Made by a program: the position numbers and the translations under genes | Source of the DNA: Holacanthus passer | Taxonomy: Eukaryota > Chordata > Actinopteri > Pomacanthidae | Length of the DNA stretch: 64,000 nt | Direction: 5' to 3' | NCBI GenBank assembly: GCA_025331565.1 | Contig: JAFREQ010000079.1 | Location: 992,001 to 1,056,000, forward strand | Notes under the pieces: model-generated | The model's input: only the letters and a program-made list of their open reading frames with translations | Databases searched by the model: none | Told to the model about the DNA's origin: nothing | Part shown: one piece after another, positions 10,252 to 22,600 of the stretch | How positions within the stretch are numbered: position 1 is the stretch's first letter | Layout: every line of letters begins with the position of its first letter

Positions 10252-12047
10252 GTGGGTGTTAAACTCAGTGCTTTCTGAACACAACAGAAGAGATAAAAAC
10301 ATAAAGAGTTCATGGATGAGAGAACGAGCTCATTGTTTTATCTACACTCTTTGTTTTTCGCCTTAAATAGATTCAAACAGGTCGTTTTGAAGTAACGCAG
10401 CGCTCTTGAAGCGCTCGGTGTCAGTAAAGAGCATGGTGCCATATGACAGCGAGCCTCACCCGGATATCAGTGCGGGCGTGTAAAGGTTAGTCCCGTTATT
10501 GTATGTCCACATCTTTCTGACTACACCACATCTTCAAACATGTGATATTATGTGTTTTTCTGTTCATATTTCCTCACATTCAGTCCAGTTAATCAGCTGT
10601 TGTCAGAGATTTTATGGTCACTGGGTGAAGTAGTTTTGTTTTCCTACGCAGGCCACATTTGAACCAGCAGAGGAATGTGCAGGAGGAAGAAAACACCATA
10701 AAATTTTTATGACTGATATATATATATATATAAAGTCATTACAGCAGAGGCTTCAAATGAAAGTGTTTTGAGGTTTTAGGCTGTTGATCAGACCAATTAA
10801 AAGACCACAATATTTGTTGTTTATAATGTGATAATAAATTAGTGTTATTATTATCATCATTAATGATGATCATGAATCATTATGGGTTCATTGCAGATTA
10901 TTTCTCAAAGTAGTTAAAACTGCTGAACACAGTCTTTTAAATTAGCTTGTTTTATCCCACTCACAGTCCAAAATCCAAAGATCTTCAGTTTATTATCACA
11001 TCAGACAAAGAAAATCAGCAAACCCTCACATTTGTAAACTGGAATCAGCAAATGTTTGGCTTTTTTTTTTTAAATGACCCAAAACTCAAATTATGTCGTT
11101 ATTAAAATAGTTGCTCATGATTTTTTAAATAAAAACACTTTTATATGGGTAAAGCCAAAGAACAATAACTGAAAGGTTATAGAGTAAATCATAGGAAATG
11201 AAAGACATCCTGCAGGAAATGGATGAAAGAGCCGGGGGAGTTAATAGATAGATAGGTAGAATAGTTATCAGTCAAATATAATAGATAGTCAAATACATCT
11301 TAGGCTCAAGATATGAGTAGAAAGTATTGTTCTTGCAACTGCATTTAACATCTTTTGATTAGCTTAACCATGTCAAGAATAAATATTACTGGGACCACTA
11401 TGGAATATTGCAGATGAAAGTGTAATATCCAGGAATTCACATTACAGACGCTGCCACCAACCACAAATGGTTCGGCCATATAGTTTTTGACCTTGTTGAA
11501 ATCTGGACCCATTTGTTGCCTTTGTCCTTCAAAAAACCTTTACAGATTGATTGCTGCTGTTTGTCTTTGTGTTGCAGTCTACACAAAGGCAGCAGGTGGC
11601 AGAGCAGCAGAGCACCTCCCATTTCCAAACCAGTAGTCAGTATTTTTGGATCAGCACAAGCAGGGGAAAGTTGATACAGAGGTTGTGTGACCTCGATTTT
11701 GTTTCGACAGATTGTAGGTTGTCTCATGTTGCAGTGCTTTTCTGCAAACAGCAGAGATTTCACCTTCTGTCTAATCTGTTTGGGAAGAAACAGAAATGTG
11801 TAAAAGCAACTCAGGGGAATCTGAGGAATGAGGAAAGCACATGAGGTGTTAAGGTTTCATTCCCTGTCTAGTAAAGTGAATATTTCTGAAAAAGGGTTGG
11901 ATAGAATTAAACAGCAGGTTACAGCTTTGGATGAAAGCATACTCCACATATATTTAATCAGTGTTTTCAACTTCAAGGCTGCTGGACTCTCCTGACTGAT
12001 GGGTGTGGATAAAGACGTTTCCCATCCGTCTGACTGTGCAACTGCAG
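10252..12047 (+). other. slc5a6: First intron and 5' region of slc5a6
   Basis: An (AT)n run lies at about 10715-10732. At 10960-11125 there is a fragment of the ATTAATCGATTAA-type repeat, with CCAAAGATCTTCAGTTTATT and CACATTTGTAAACTGGAATC. The rest shows no splice-bounded coding exon. Confidence 0.55.
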
Positions 12048-12095
12048 GAGAACCAAACCTTCTCCAGCTGCAGCCAAGACTCAAACACAATCAGG

Positions 12096-15000
12096 ATGGA
12101 CCCGTCCGACCAGAAGCACTTCACGGTTGTGGACTATGTGATATTCGCGGTCTTGCTCGCCACCTCTATGGGCATCGGGCTGTACCACGCTCTCTCAGGT
12201 GGGCGTCAGCGGACTACACAGGAGTTCTTGATGGCAGACAGGAGCATGAGCTGTCTTCCTGTTTCGCTGTCGCTCATCGCCTCATTCCAGTCCGCTGTGG
12301 CCATTATAGGTGTACCAGCAGAAATCTACACTCACGGTACCCAATACTGGTTCATCGGCTGTGCCTACATTCTGGGTCTCCTCATTCCTGCTCATGTTTT
12401 CATTCCCGTGTTGTACAGACTGAGGCTCTCCAGCGCCTACCAGGTATGATGGAGCAGTTTAAATTATGGTTGAATTGGTTTTAAATGAGTTCTTACTCAT
12501 GTTGTTTTGTTTCACAGTATCTTGAACTGCGCTTCAGCAAACCAGTGCGTATCTGTGGAACTCTGACCTTCATCTTTCAGACGGTGGGTGCAATACATCA
12601 CATAATAAAGTAGGGATGCACCAGTTCACTCCCAGTAACAATTCCAGTACCTCAACTCAGGATATCTGCAGATGCTGAGTATTGATCTGATACAAGTGCT
12701 CTCTTTTTCTCAGATTTAAACATCACTGTATGGAATAATTGGGATCATTTTTATGTGATGTAACATGAGGCCAGCATCTGCTGTGGTGCTAAAAGCTAAG
12801 TAATTAAAATGTAAGCAATAGCAGATACACAGAATTTTGACATTGATGAAAAAAAACTGTACTTAATGTGGATGAGTCTTAGTAATAGCCAATGTTATGC
12901 TGAGCCACTTGACTGCTGGCTCCAGCTTCATTGTTAGTGTATAGACATGAGAGTGGTATCAATCTTCACATCTAACTCTCGCTCTGATACCGATCTAGTG
13001 TTTAAGTTTGGTGCATCCCTATAAAAAGCCTGAGATGCATCTATTTATTTGCCTTCAAGATGTTTGTTTTATACACAGTCATGAAGTGGAGAGTCTCTGA
13101 TTTGTCTCTGACTCTACTACAGGTTGTCTACATGGGAGTTTGTGTCTATACTCCTGCCTTTGCACTTAATGCAGGTACGGATAGTTCACATATTTTACTC
13201 TGACTCAGTCATTTTGAATAGATAAGATCTGTGATTCAAAGTATGTTTTCTTTTCAGTTACTGGATTTGAATTATGGGGGGCAGTGCTGGCCACTGGACT
13301 TGTGTGCACGTTATACACATCGCTGGTGAGTTATTGAAGGTCATTTCAAACTTTCCACCACTCAAAATGCTGTAGAATTACACTTTGCATAGTCCAAAAT
13401 GAAATACTGTATCTATTGTCTCTGACAAAATGACTCATGAATCAAAAGTCTATATTTCAGAGAACAGTAAATATAAAGGATGTTGGCTACTAACTGAGAC
13501 AGATCTCTAGTATTAATATAAACATGCATCATATTAATTCATGTGTCTTGTCTGTTCCTGACAGGGTGGTTTGAAGGCTGTCATATGGACAGACGTCTTT
13601 CAGACTGTTGTGATGTTTGCAGGGCAGCTGGCTGTCATCGTGGTGGGAGTGCAGCAGACTGGAGGAGTCTCTGAAGTCTGGAGGAAAGTCTGGGAAGGAA
13701 ACCGCATCTCTGCTCTCGAGTGAGTTTGTGCTGTAGTTTGGGGGAGAATGACCAGCATCGGGAATGGATGGGAAATCTGTACACAGGTTTTGTGTCAGAG
13801 TAATGAAAAGTTCACTGCTCAACTTTTAGACAGATCTTTTGAGTTCAATGACATTCAGCAATAATGCATCAAGAACCAAGAAGCTGCAGCTTTTTATTGC
13901 AAACACTGAAGACACAACAGCATTTAATTTCTCTTGTTTTAACAGTTTCAACCAGTCAGAAGGAATTAATCATTGAAACTGGCTGCTGTGTTTTGTGTTT
14001 TGGCTAAAATCCTGCAGGTTCCATGGTTCAGATATTTATTATTTATAATATTATACTTAAGTATTCAAGCATTGTCTCCGTACTGTGTATTCTCTCTTGT
14101 GTTCAGCCTAAACCCAGATCCTACAGAGAGACACACCTTCTGGACTCTGGGTGTTGGCGGTATCTTCCTCATGCTGTCCCTGTACGGAGTGAACCAGGCT
14201 CAGGTCCAAAGATATCTCAGCTCGCGCACAGAGAAAGAAGCTGTCAGGTACACAGGCTGTAGATTTTCATAGTTTATCAAGTATTTAAAACAAAAACATT
14301 TTTCACATTTAACGTTAAAAATGCTGTGAAAGAAAATACATTAAATATTTTTTTTAAATGTCATATATTGATTGACAAATTTTCTTTGGGAAGTTCAATG
14401 CAAACCACCACAGTAATGAACCTTTATCACTTTAACTCTATTCCCACCTGTCTGCAGGTCTTGCTACATGGTGTTTCCCTCCCTGCAGTTGGCTCTGGCT
14501 CTAAGCTGTGTGATGGGACTGGTCATGTTTGCACGTTACTGTGGAGAGGATCACTCACACAAGCTGGACTCCTCTTCAAGGGATGCGGTCAGTTTCAGTG
14601 TGTTATTTCCTCTTTTCAGTGTTGACTGAATAATCTGCTTCATGTTTTGGGGAACTGGATATGATTTTTCCTTTTCCTCTTTTTTTCTGCTTCCTTGATC
14701 TGAAGAGATTAGTGTGAAGGATGCAGAGTTATGTAAAGAGCTCTCCAGGGCACATAGACCAAAACTACAGCAGTATGAGTATTTACATATTTCATAGGAA
14801 GTCCTTTTAGCTTTTAGGCCGATTATGTAAATGTGCTGTCTGTACTGTTTTTGAGACATTGCCTTGTCAGATTTGTACAGTATTTCATTTCTAGTGACTT
14901 TTACATTCATGCAAACAAAACTGAAGGTTTCAGGAAATCTTGTCACGATATGTTCCACAGATGGTGATATACTTTGTGATGGATATGCTGGAAGGTTTGC

Positions 15001-17154
15001 CTGGACTGCCTGGACTGTTTATTGCGTGTTTATTCAGTGCTGCTCTCAGGTATGGGACGTTCCCCAGTGTCAGTCTATTTTTTGTTTTTCATTTAAACCT
15101 AACATTTACTCTGTCAGTCCCAGCAGAGTGCAGGCATTCAAAGGTTTTCCACATTGTAATATATTACAACAGAGTGCATAATAAATCTTGAATGCAATTA
15201 TTACCGTCAAATGATTCTTAATTTCTCAAAAAGTGCTGGTTGTCCTGAAAAGAAGTGTGCAATGCATCCATATTTGAAGCCTCTGAGAAAGCTTTTATGC
15301 CCTTCCTGTGCCTGTCACAATGGGTGTCCAAAAGCCTTTGATATAATATATTGATTAAAATTTTAAATAATTTTTTGTTTATCATTGACATTAACTCTTT
15401 GACAGTTTGCTAATTACATTTGATTGTGACTTTGTGTCTTTTTGTGCAGCACCATCTCTTCTGCTTTTAACTCTTTGGCCACTGTGACAATGGAAGACCT
15501 CATCAAACCACATTTCCCTGCCATGAGAGAGGCCAGAGCAACCCTGCTGTCCAAAGCCTTAGGTTCGCTCTCTGAAGATTCAAACTCAGCAAAGCATGAT
15601 ACAGAGATGCATATAAATGTCACATTTGTTCTAAAGTTTCAACCTTTTTCTCCTCAATAAGCTATGTCCTATGGGCTGCTGTGTCTGGCCATGGCCTATC
15701 TCACTCACCTGATGGGTGATTCAGTTCTGCTGGTAAGCTCACAGCTTGTATGGTCAAATAATAACCAACGTTTCTCACTAAATTTACACTTAAGAGTATT
15801 ATGTTTGAACTCCAGGTGGCTTTGAAAATCTTCGGGATGGTTGGTGGTCCTATTCTCGGTCTGTTTTGTCTCGGGATGTTCTTCCCGTGCGCCAACTCCA
15901 CTGTAAGTTAAAGCTCATCCATGAGGTTCAAGCTGTGTCAGTCAAGATGTTTTACATCTTTATGTGCCATTTGTACCACATCTTCCTTTGTCGAAGAGAC
16001 TGAATATAAACCTCTGGCGACTAGATATGTTAAAATCAATCATCATCCCACCTGTGTTGAGTTTTTGTTTTCCTGTTTGTACCAGGGAGCAGTGGCAGGT
16101 CTGGGGGCTGGTCTGGCTCTGGCTTTCTGGGTCGGCGTCGGGAGCATCGTCACTCGTAGCTCCGGCACGAGGCCGCCGCCACCCGACTGCAGAGCCGTTC
16201 TTCTGTCAGACAACACGACTGCCGCCATTCAGACTGCACTCAGCAACGTCACTCTGAGGTAGCGAACACACAGACAGCACAGCGTCTTTCAGCTTTTCAT
16301 TTCACAAGTTAATCACCTCTCTTTGCTCTTTAGCCGACCCTCTGGACTGAAGAGGTTTTATTCATTGTCCTACATGTGGTACAGTGCTTTCAACTGCCTC
16401 ACCGTCATTCTAATAGGACTGATCATCAGCTTTCTCACAGGTAGGCACATTCTCACTCTCGCTATAATCCAAAACCTTCACTCTGCAACTTTAAAATGTT
16501 TAAATATGTGTTTATTTTAGGGCCTATGAAAGAAGAAGACGTGACACCAGGCACAATTTATCCCTTGTTAGGGAAGCTGCTTTGTTTCCTACCTGAACAC
16601 CTCAAAAAGAAGCTGTGCTGTGTGACTCCTCTGGGACAGACTGTAAGTAAAATTAGGATTAAATACAGGATGAGAAACACGTTTGAAGCCCCTCAGGTGT
16701 AACGATTCCTGCCCAATAGTGACTTATAAACATGCTAGTAGTAATGTTGAGTGAGATCTGTTATTATTGTCATTATTTCAGAACAAATTAGTCGTCCACA
16801 ATTTCTACAAAACAGCACATTGAAATGCAAAACACAAGACTGTAGCTGGCAACACGCTATAATTTCTGTTGTAGTTCACATGCTTCCTGCTTCTTCTGTT
16901 CACAGAGCTGTAGTGTTTAAGTCCTTGTTATTCTGACTGGTTGATGACATTAGTAATCCTTCTATATTTACTTTTTAACTAACCCTATCTTTTAATTATT
17001 CTTACAGCTCTCAGCACAACAGAGACAACCTCAACAACACAAAGAAACAAATGGATCAGCCTTCCCACACGAGGACGGACCATCGCAGGAGGAGACGGAT
17101 AGTTTTCTTCCTGAGACTCACACACCTTTTGTGGAGCATGAAACAGCTGTTTAA
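12096..17154 (+). CDS. slc5a6: Sodium-dependent multivitamin transporter SMVT (SLC5A6)
   Basis: Plasma-membrane sodium symporter for biotin, pantothenate and lipoate, of the SLC5 family. Fifteen coding exons join in phase: 12096-12443, 12518-12583, 13123-13174, 13258-13325, 13565-13719, 14107-14247, 14458-14587, 14961-15049, 15450-15562, 15662-15732, 15816-15902, 16086-16258, 16334-16440, 16521-16642 and 17008-17154. They give 622 residues (human 635). Diagnostic stretches are EFLMADRSMSCLPVSLSLIA, GGLKAVIWTDVFQT, LSLYGVNQAQVQRYLSSRTE, GLPGLPGLFIACLFSAALST and FGMVGGPILGLFCLGMFFP. Several hydrophobic helices are evident, and NNTT/NVT-type glycosylation sequons lie in the extracellular loop near residues 480-500. 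The C-terminal tail is Gln/Glu-rich and ends ETAV, so a terminal PDZ ligand is plausible. The donor after 15562 (GTTCGC) is weak. The identity is clear against the paralogues SLC5A8 and SLC5A12. Confidence 0.95.
12890..12990 (+). repeat. Dispersed percomorph repeat fragment (GAGTGGTATCAATCTTC family)
   Basis: It contains TATAGACATGAGAGTGGTAT followed by CAATCTTCACATCTAACTCTC, a hallmark of a very common spiny-rayed-fish element. The same words occur at 42600-42760 and 54077-54240. The copy sits in an slc5a6 intron. Confidence 0.65.
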
Positions 17155-17463
17155 AATTCACGTCCAGCTGGAAAATGGTTAACACATCTTTACACAAAGC
17201 ACCTGGACTGAAAAACACACATGTATATTTATTTCTTGCTTTGTTGCCTTTGCTTTGTGATGAAGGACGTCGTTTGAATTTGCACTGTCAAAATGCTGCA
17301 GGGATGTCAAATCTGAACAACGTCCAATCGACACTACAGATTGTTTTTTTTAATCTACTCAAATCTTCATGTCCTCAAGAAGATGGATCTGAGCATGATA
17401 TAGTTTTATATATTGTCACAAGTTTGATTGCATACAGTATTTATCAACTCCAGGTGCGTGATC

Positions 17464-17469
17464 AATAAA
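17464..17469 (+). terminator. slc5a6: Poly(A) signal of slc5a6
   Basis: AATAAA lies 310 bases after the stop at 17154. A GT-rich downstream element (GTTGTTC, TGTGTTC) follows. Confidence 0.65.
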
Positions 17470-17489
17470 TCACATTCAGTTGTTCCTCG

Positions 17490-18880
17490 CATGTGTTCAT
17501 GTAAAAAACTGCAGTAGAACTGATTTATGAGAATAATTCGATATACATTTAAATGTATATAAAATCTATACTTGACTGTTGTTTAGCACTTATGCAGCTG
17601 TATGAATGTCCAGTTTCATGCTGTTGTGAGATAACAGTGCCTCGCTTTTTGAGAATGTATGAATTTTGTCAGCTGAAAACAGAAAATCCCTTTTTAAAGA
17701 TTAAAGATTTTGTAGATACACGTTTGCATTTTGTTCTTGACTCAAAAATGATTTCAATCATAAAAACAGATATTTGGTCCCATCTTTAAAAAAAAGCACC
17801 TTCATTAAAGGGGCACTCCAACAATTTTTATTACAAAGTCAAGGTGTAAAGTTTAAAAGATGAGATTCTAATGAAAGCCCAGTGGCATTACAGGAAGTGT
17901 AAGCAGTGCTGGAAGTATACTAAGTAGATCTGTTTTTAAATATCATTTGTGTGGACATTTGTTTTTGTGACATCACCAACGTCCTAGTTTTTTCAAATGG
18001 GATCAGAAAAAGCTTCTCCATACTCTGGAAGTCCTCCACATAAGGGTTATATAACAATTCTAGTTCATCTATAACCCAATAAAGATTATAAATAAGGCTG
18101 TAGTTAGATGTGTACGTGCCATAAGTTGCCAGCTGACCCACTGGACATATGCAAACATCTGTAAATATCAGAACGACCTACTACCAATATAGAAACTCCA
18201 TTCAATCCGTGAAAGAGTAACCCATAGAGGATATGACTTCATCTTGACTCCTTTATAGATTTAAAGCAGGTCACAAGTCGAGGTGTGTAGGTGTGCTGAG
18301 CTGGCCTCCAGGAAGGCGCCATGTTATGTTCTCATATCTATATTTTTATATTTTGTCTTTGAATGTAAAGCACATTGAGTTTACTTGTAATGAAATGTGC
18401 TATATACTATACATGTACGGGTAAAGTGAGGGGTTCACCAAAGACTGACCGACAATAAATCAAGGTATAACTTTATAAATTTATTCCTCGTTAAATTTTC
18501 ATACAATGGGCAACAATGCAACTCTCATCCCACAGTTAAGCCATCACTTTCTTATCTCCTCATTCCGTTTGTCTTTACTAACACAAAACACCTGAAAGAA
18601 GTACCACAAAATATTTCCCTTTGAACGTCGGCCATGTCTGCAGTTGCCTGAATGTCTGCTTTGTCTCTATCATGCTGACACACCTCACTTTGTTTATACA
18701 GCCAGACATGTAACCCAATAAATAACATTACACTAACACCTATACACAACACATGTAGTCTAAATTTTTGAAAGTCAAATTAGTCCCTTTTTCACTTTGC
18801 ATGCCTATAAAGTGAACTCTGTCAGTTACTGATGTAATACAGTTGCATGGAAACTGAATTTGGTTTTGTGTTTGCTTTTT
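17490..18880. other. Intergenic stretch with a probable MITE-like element
   Basis: No supported gene is seen between slc5a6 and the adhesion receptor. The segment at about 17812-18240 starts with AAAGGGGCACTCCAACAATT, a typical terminal sequence of fish non-autonomous DNA transposons, and runs into GGAAGTCCTCC- and CATAGAGG-type sequence. Short open frames on the minus strand at 17920-18141 and 18552-18752 lack splice or codon support. Confidence 0.45.
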
Positions 18881-18892
18881 TTTTCATTTCCT

Positions 18893-18898
18893 TATAAA
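18893..18898 (+). promoter_or_regulatory. TATA box of the ADGRF-type receptor gene
   Basis: TATAAA lies about 30 bases upstream of a likely start near 18925. An untranslated first exon would end at a CAG|GTAATC donor after 19000, and the coding part begins in the next exon (acceptor at 19620). It is the only well-placed TATA box I see in the window. Confidence 0.5.
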
Positions 18899-19627
18899 CC
18901 CCTGCAGCAACAGCTCCATCAGTCAGTCGCTGCCATTTGTGAGACGCTGAGAGATGAGACGCTGCTGTGATGCTTCACAGAAACACACCGAGGACAACAG
19001 GTAATCCTTCTATATTGATTATTTTTCATTAGTTTATATGTCATATTCCTATGTGTTGTACTAGCTGTACTAGCTGCTTCACAGAACAACTGACTTCTTC
19101 TTATTATTATTTTTATCATTATTTACTATGTAAATAAATAAAGGGTCAAATATACATAATAAACAGGCTATAATTTATGGACTAGTTTATTTTTGCAATT
19201 TTGCAAGTTTTTTTTTATAGCTTTTGATGATATACTTGTTAATTGCTGAATGCCATATTCCTTTTTTTATCTCAGGAATTCAACATATCAACTATTATCT
19301 AACAGGTCATATAGTTTGATAGGATCAGAATAGCTATTACTAGAGTAGAAGTAAACCACATCAAATTGCTCATAAAGTGGTGAATCCACTTTAAGAAATT
19401 CATAATAGAATCATTTAGCTATTCAACTGAACATCGGTTATTAATTATGAAATTGAAAAATACAATAACCAGAGATATTTGTGCACACAAACACAAACAG
19501 TAAAAATCTCTCATATTACGTATAGAAGCCGACAATATACTGACATTATATCATCAGTCAGTGACCAGACTTTTGTTTTTCATAGACCAATACAAATTTT
19601 ATGCTATTGATTCTTTGCAGAAGCAGG

Positions 19628-22600
19628 ATGTGGATCTTTATATTGTTTTATATCCTGGGGCTAAGCGTCTCTCAGGTATGTTGATATCTATCATAAAATT
19701 CAAAATTGCAACATTAAATTGCATTCAATTAAATTATTCTTTTGACTTTTACAGGCTACTGGACAAGGTAAAATCATTTGTATTTGGAGTTTCAAAATGA
19801 GGAATTTTTTTTTTTATATAACATTGTTCTTAAACAGATGTAGCATATGTGGCATTTTGAAATGTACTGCGTGTAAGCTGATGTCTGTCTGTTTTGCATG
19901 TTTCAGTCATTTCAACAAAAATGTATTACGCAAAACTAACAATAGACGAAAGTGCAATTGAAAACATAACTGCTGAGATGATGCTGGAAGGTTTTGCAAA
20001 CATGCAAGTTGAAGAACTTAAAATGACAACAGGTAAATATATTTAATATTTCAAATACAGTGTTCTGATTTTAATTGGGGGAAAAAATCCCATTAAGTAA
20101 AACTATTGTGCTTTTTTTCCTCTAATTAGTCTGTCGGAACATCTCAGATGAACCAGAGTGTACCTGCGAGCCACACTACAGATGGAGTGATGAACTTTGT
20201 CAATCTGATAAGAAATGTTGTGGCAACAGCAAATGCACCTTTGCCAAACTCTCCTCTCCCATGTGTATTTCAAACACCACAGGTATTTGGTCATTTTTAC
20301 TATGTTTGCATGTGCATGCCCATCAAACAAGTATCATCATCCTCATGCAAGTATCAAAAAAACTTTTTTCTTCCCAGTTATCATCACTGGATCCCTTGTT
20401 TTGACTGGAGAGGAGTATTACAATTGTCTGGCAGAAGAAAACTCTGAGAAATTTCAGCGCTGTAATGACAAATTGTTAGAAAAGGTAAAAACAAATATTT
20501 CGGGATAAAGAGCACATGACTGAAATAGTTCCCTTTATCAGATCAGAAATAATGTAATTAATGTAGGTATTGTAATTTGTCGATAATATGCTACGTGTGA
20601 AAAGGTATTCAGAGTCTTTGCCTTTCAGTTGACAGCAGTGTACAGCACTTTATGGGCATTTGACAACTTAAGAATAAGCAAATACAGGTATGTTTACCTG
20701 TTTACCAAATAAAATATTTTTTGTCATTTTTCTGATTTTCAATGTGTGACTGAAATCTGTATTTTCTCTTTACTGTAGGGTTGGAAGCGTTATCGCGGAT
20801 TTTGAAGCAACTTTTGCAAGAAAAGTCAAGGAGCAAGATCTGATTAGAAAAGCAGAGGACCTGACTAGGAATCTGTCAGGATCACTTATTTTGGAGACCA
20901 GAGGTAATGATATTGAACATAGGGTGGGATGCACCTGTTAGAAATCATTTTAACCCTGAATTGAATTGTGTTTAAATCTTGATCTTGGTCAATCATGAAT
21001 GACTTTAAACCATTTTAGATCTCAGTTTAATCCTCCTTAGTGATCAGGACAATGTTGATCGGTCAGTCAGTCCATCGCTTTGCTTCAGACTGAAACATCT
21101 CAATAACTGTTCAATCGATTGTCATGAAAATGCAGATATTCATGGTGCCCAGAGGACGAATCCTAATGACTTAAGTGATCCCCTTATCATTAGCATCACT
21201 TGCAGGCCAGGATTTCATTTAGTGTCAAAGTAGGAGCATATAGTACACAGACAGATCATACCTTCAGGACGTAACTTATATGTAGCTTCTACACTGATTC
21301 AACTCTTCTTTTGCAGGTATTGTCCATTTGAGCATGCCACCTAACCCTGTGTGTCACAACTCCCGGCACAACCTCAGATGCACAGTACAGGAGGACCTCA
21401 TGACCCTGCCAGAGTGGAAGCTGAAAAGAGAGAACCAAACGTTTGACATAACTAGTGGCACAGAGTCAAGGGTGACATCGATCGCAAAGGAGAGCGACGT
21501 CACAATTACCAACATAGCAGACTTCTGGGCAGGTATATTTGCTTCAGTCTCTGTATTTACTGTTCACATATTTAGCCTGAAAACTGGATTACAGAGAGTG
21601 TAAATGAGTCATTTGTGCATTTACTCATATAGTACTTGACTAGTTTCTACACATAGTGGATTTAACTCTCACCCTATTTTTTTTTCCTTAGGAGAGTACA
21701 CGTGCGTCTACCATCAGAGAAGGGAAAAATTCAGCATATCTCACAAAGCCAGCGCTGTAATGACGGTATCGCTCCTTCCAAACATTCACATCATGACGGT
21801 TCCAGGATTTCCACTGTGCGAAAAGAGCTCAGATTTACTGAAAGTAAGAGTCGAATGTGAGATCAAGAATAGCACTGAGCATTATGATGTGACATGGAGT
21901 GGCCAAGACCTCACAGGAAAAATAGCAGAACAAAACATGAGTAAGTATGTTTTCATTTTCTTTGCACATTCATTTAAATTTATCTTTGTGCAAACTTGTT
22001 ATGAAAAAAGATGACATGCGTATGTGACCTTTGCAGATCGTTCGAATGGAGCAGACATTTACTCGGCTACAGTGATTGTTAGCTGTAACCCGAACCAACC
22101 TACACCACAAATGATGTGCACTTTTAAGAACCGCTGCAATCAAACGAGAACTGCTTCAACCTATATCAATATCATATATGGTATGTCTGAGAAAACAGTG
22201 GCAGTGTCCGACATCCTCCATATTTGTTAGCAATATATTCAATTTTATTTGAGTGTTCAAATTGTCTTTAAATGAAAAATATAGTGTACTTAACATGTAC
22301 ATTACTTTGGGCTGAAAATCCCACAACAGTGCTTCACCTTTCATACATATGTACATTACAACAGCTGTCAGAAGATGCACAATGTTTCCCTAAATATGGA
22401 AATTTAGAAGACTGCAATCACTGAAGAAAGCTGTGGGATAAAACCAAAAGGAGGGGGGAAAAAAAGGAGGAATTCAGAATTTCAGATTTACTTCTTGCTC
22501 TCCTGAAGTTTGTACAGATATTAATATGAGATAAATGATAAATCAACTCTTAACCTTTCTTCAAAACAGAAAATGATCTGTACTGTGCAGCTGAGGGTGA

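Noticed and set aside
11437..11844. Overlapping frames of about 100 codons on both strands in the slc5a6 first intron
   Set aside because: Both strands are open at once with no splice-site support or family match, which is typical of chance frames.
18552..18752. Minus-strand frame with a hydrophobic N terminus upstream of the adhesion receptor
   Set aside because: It has no conserved signature and no splice or poly(A) context. The hydrophobic run could arise from AT-rich sequence.
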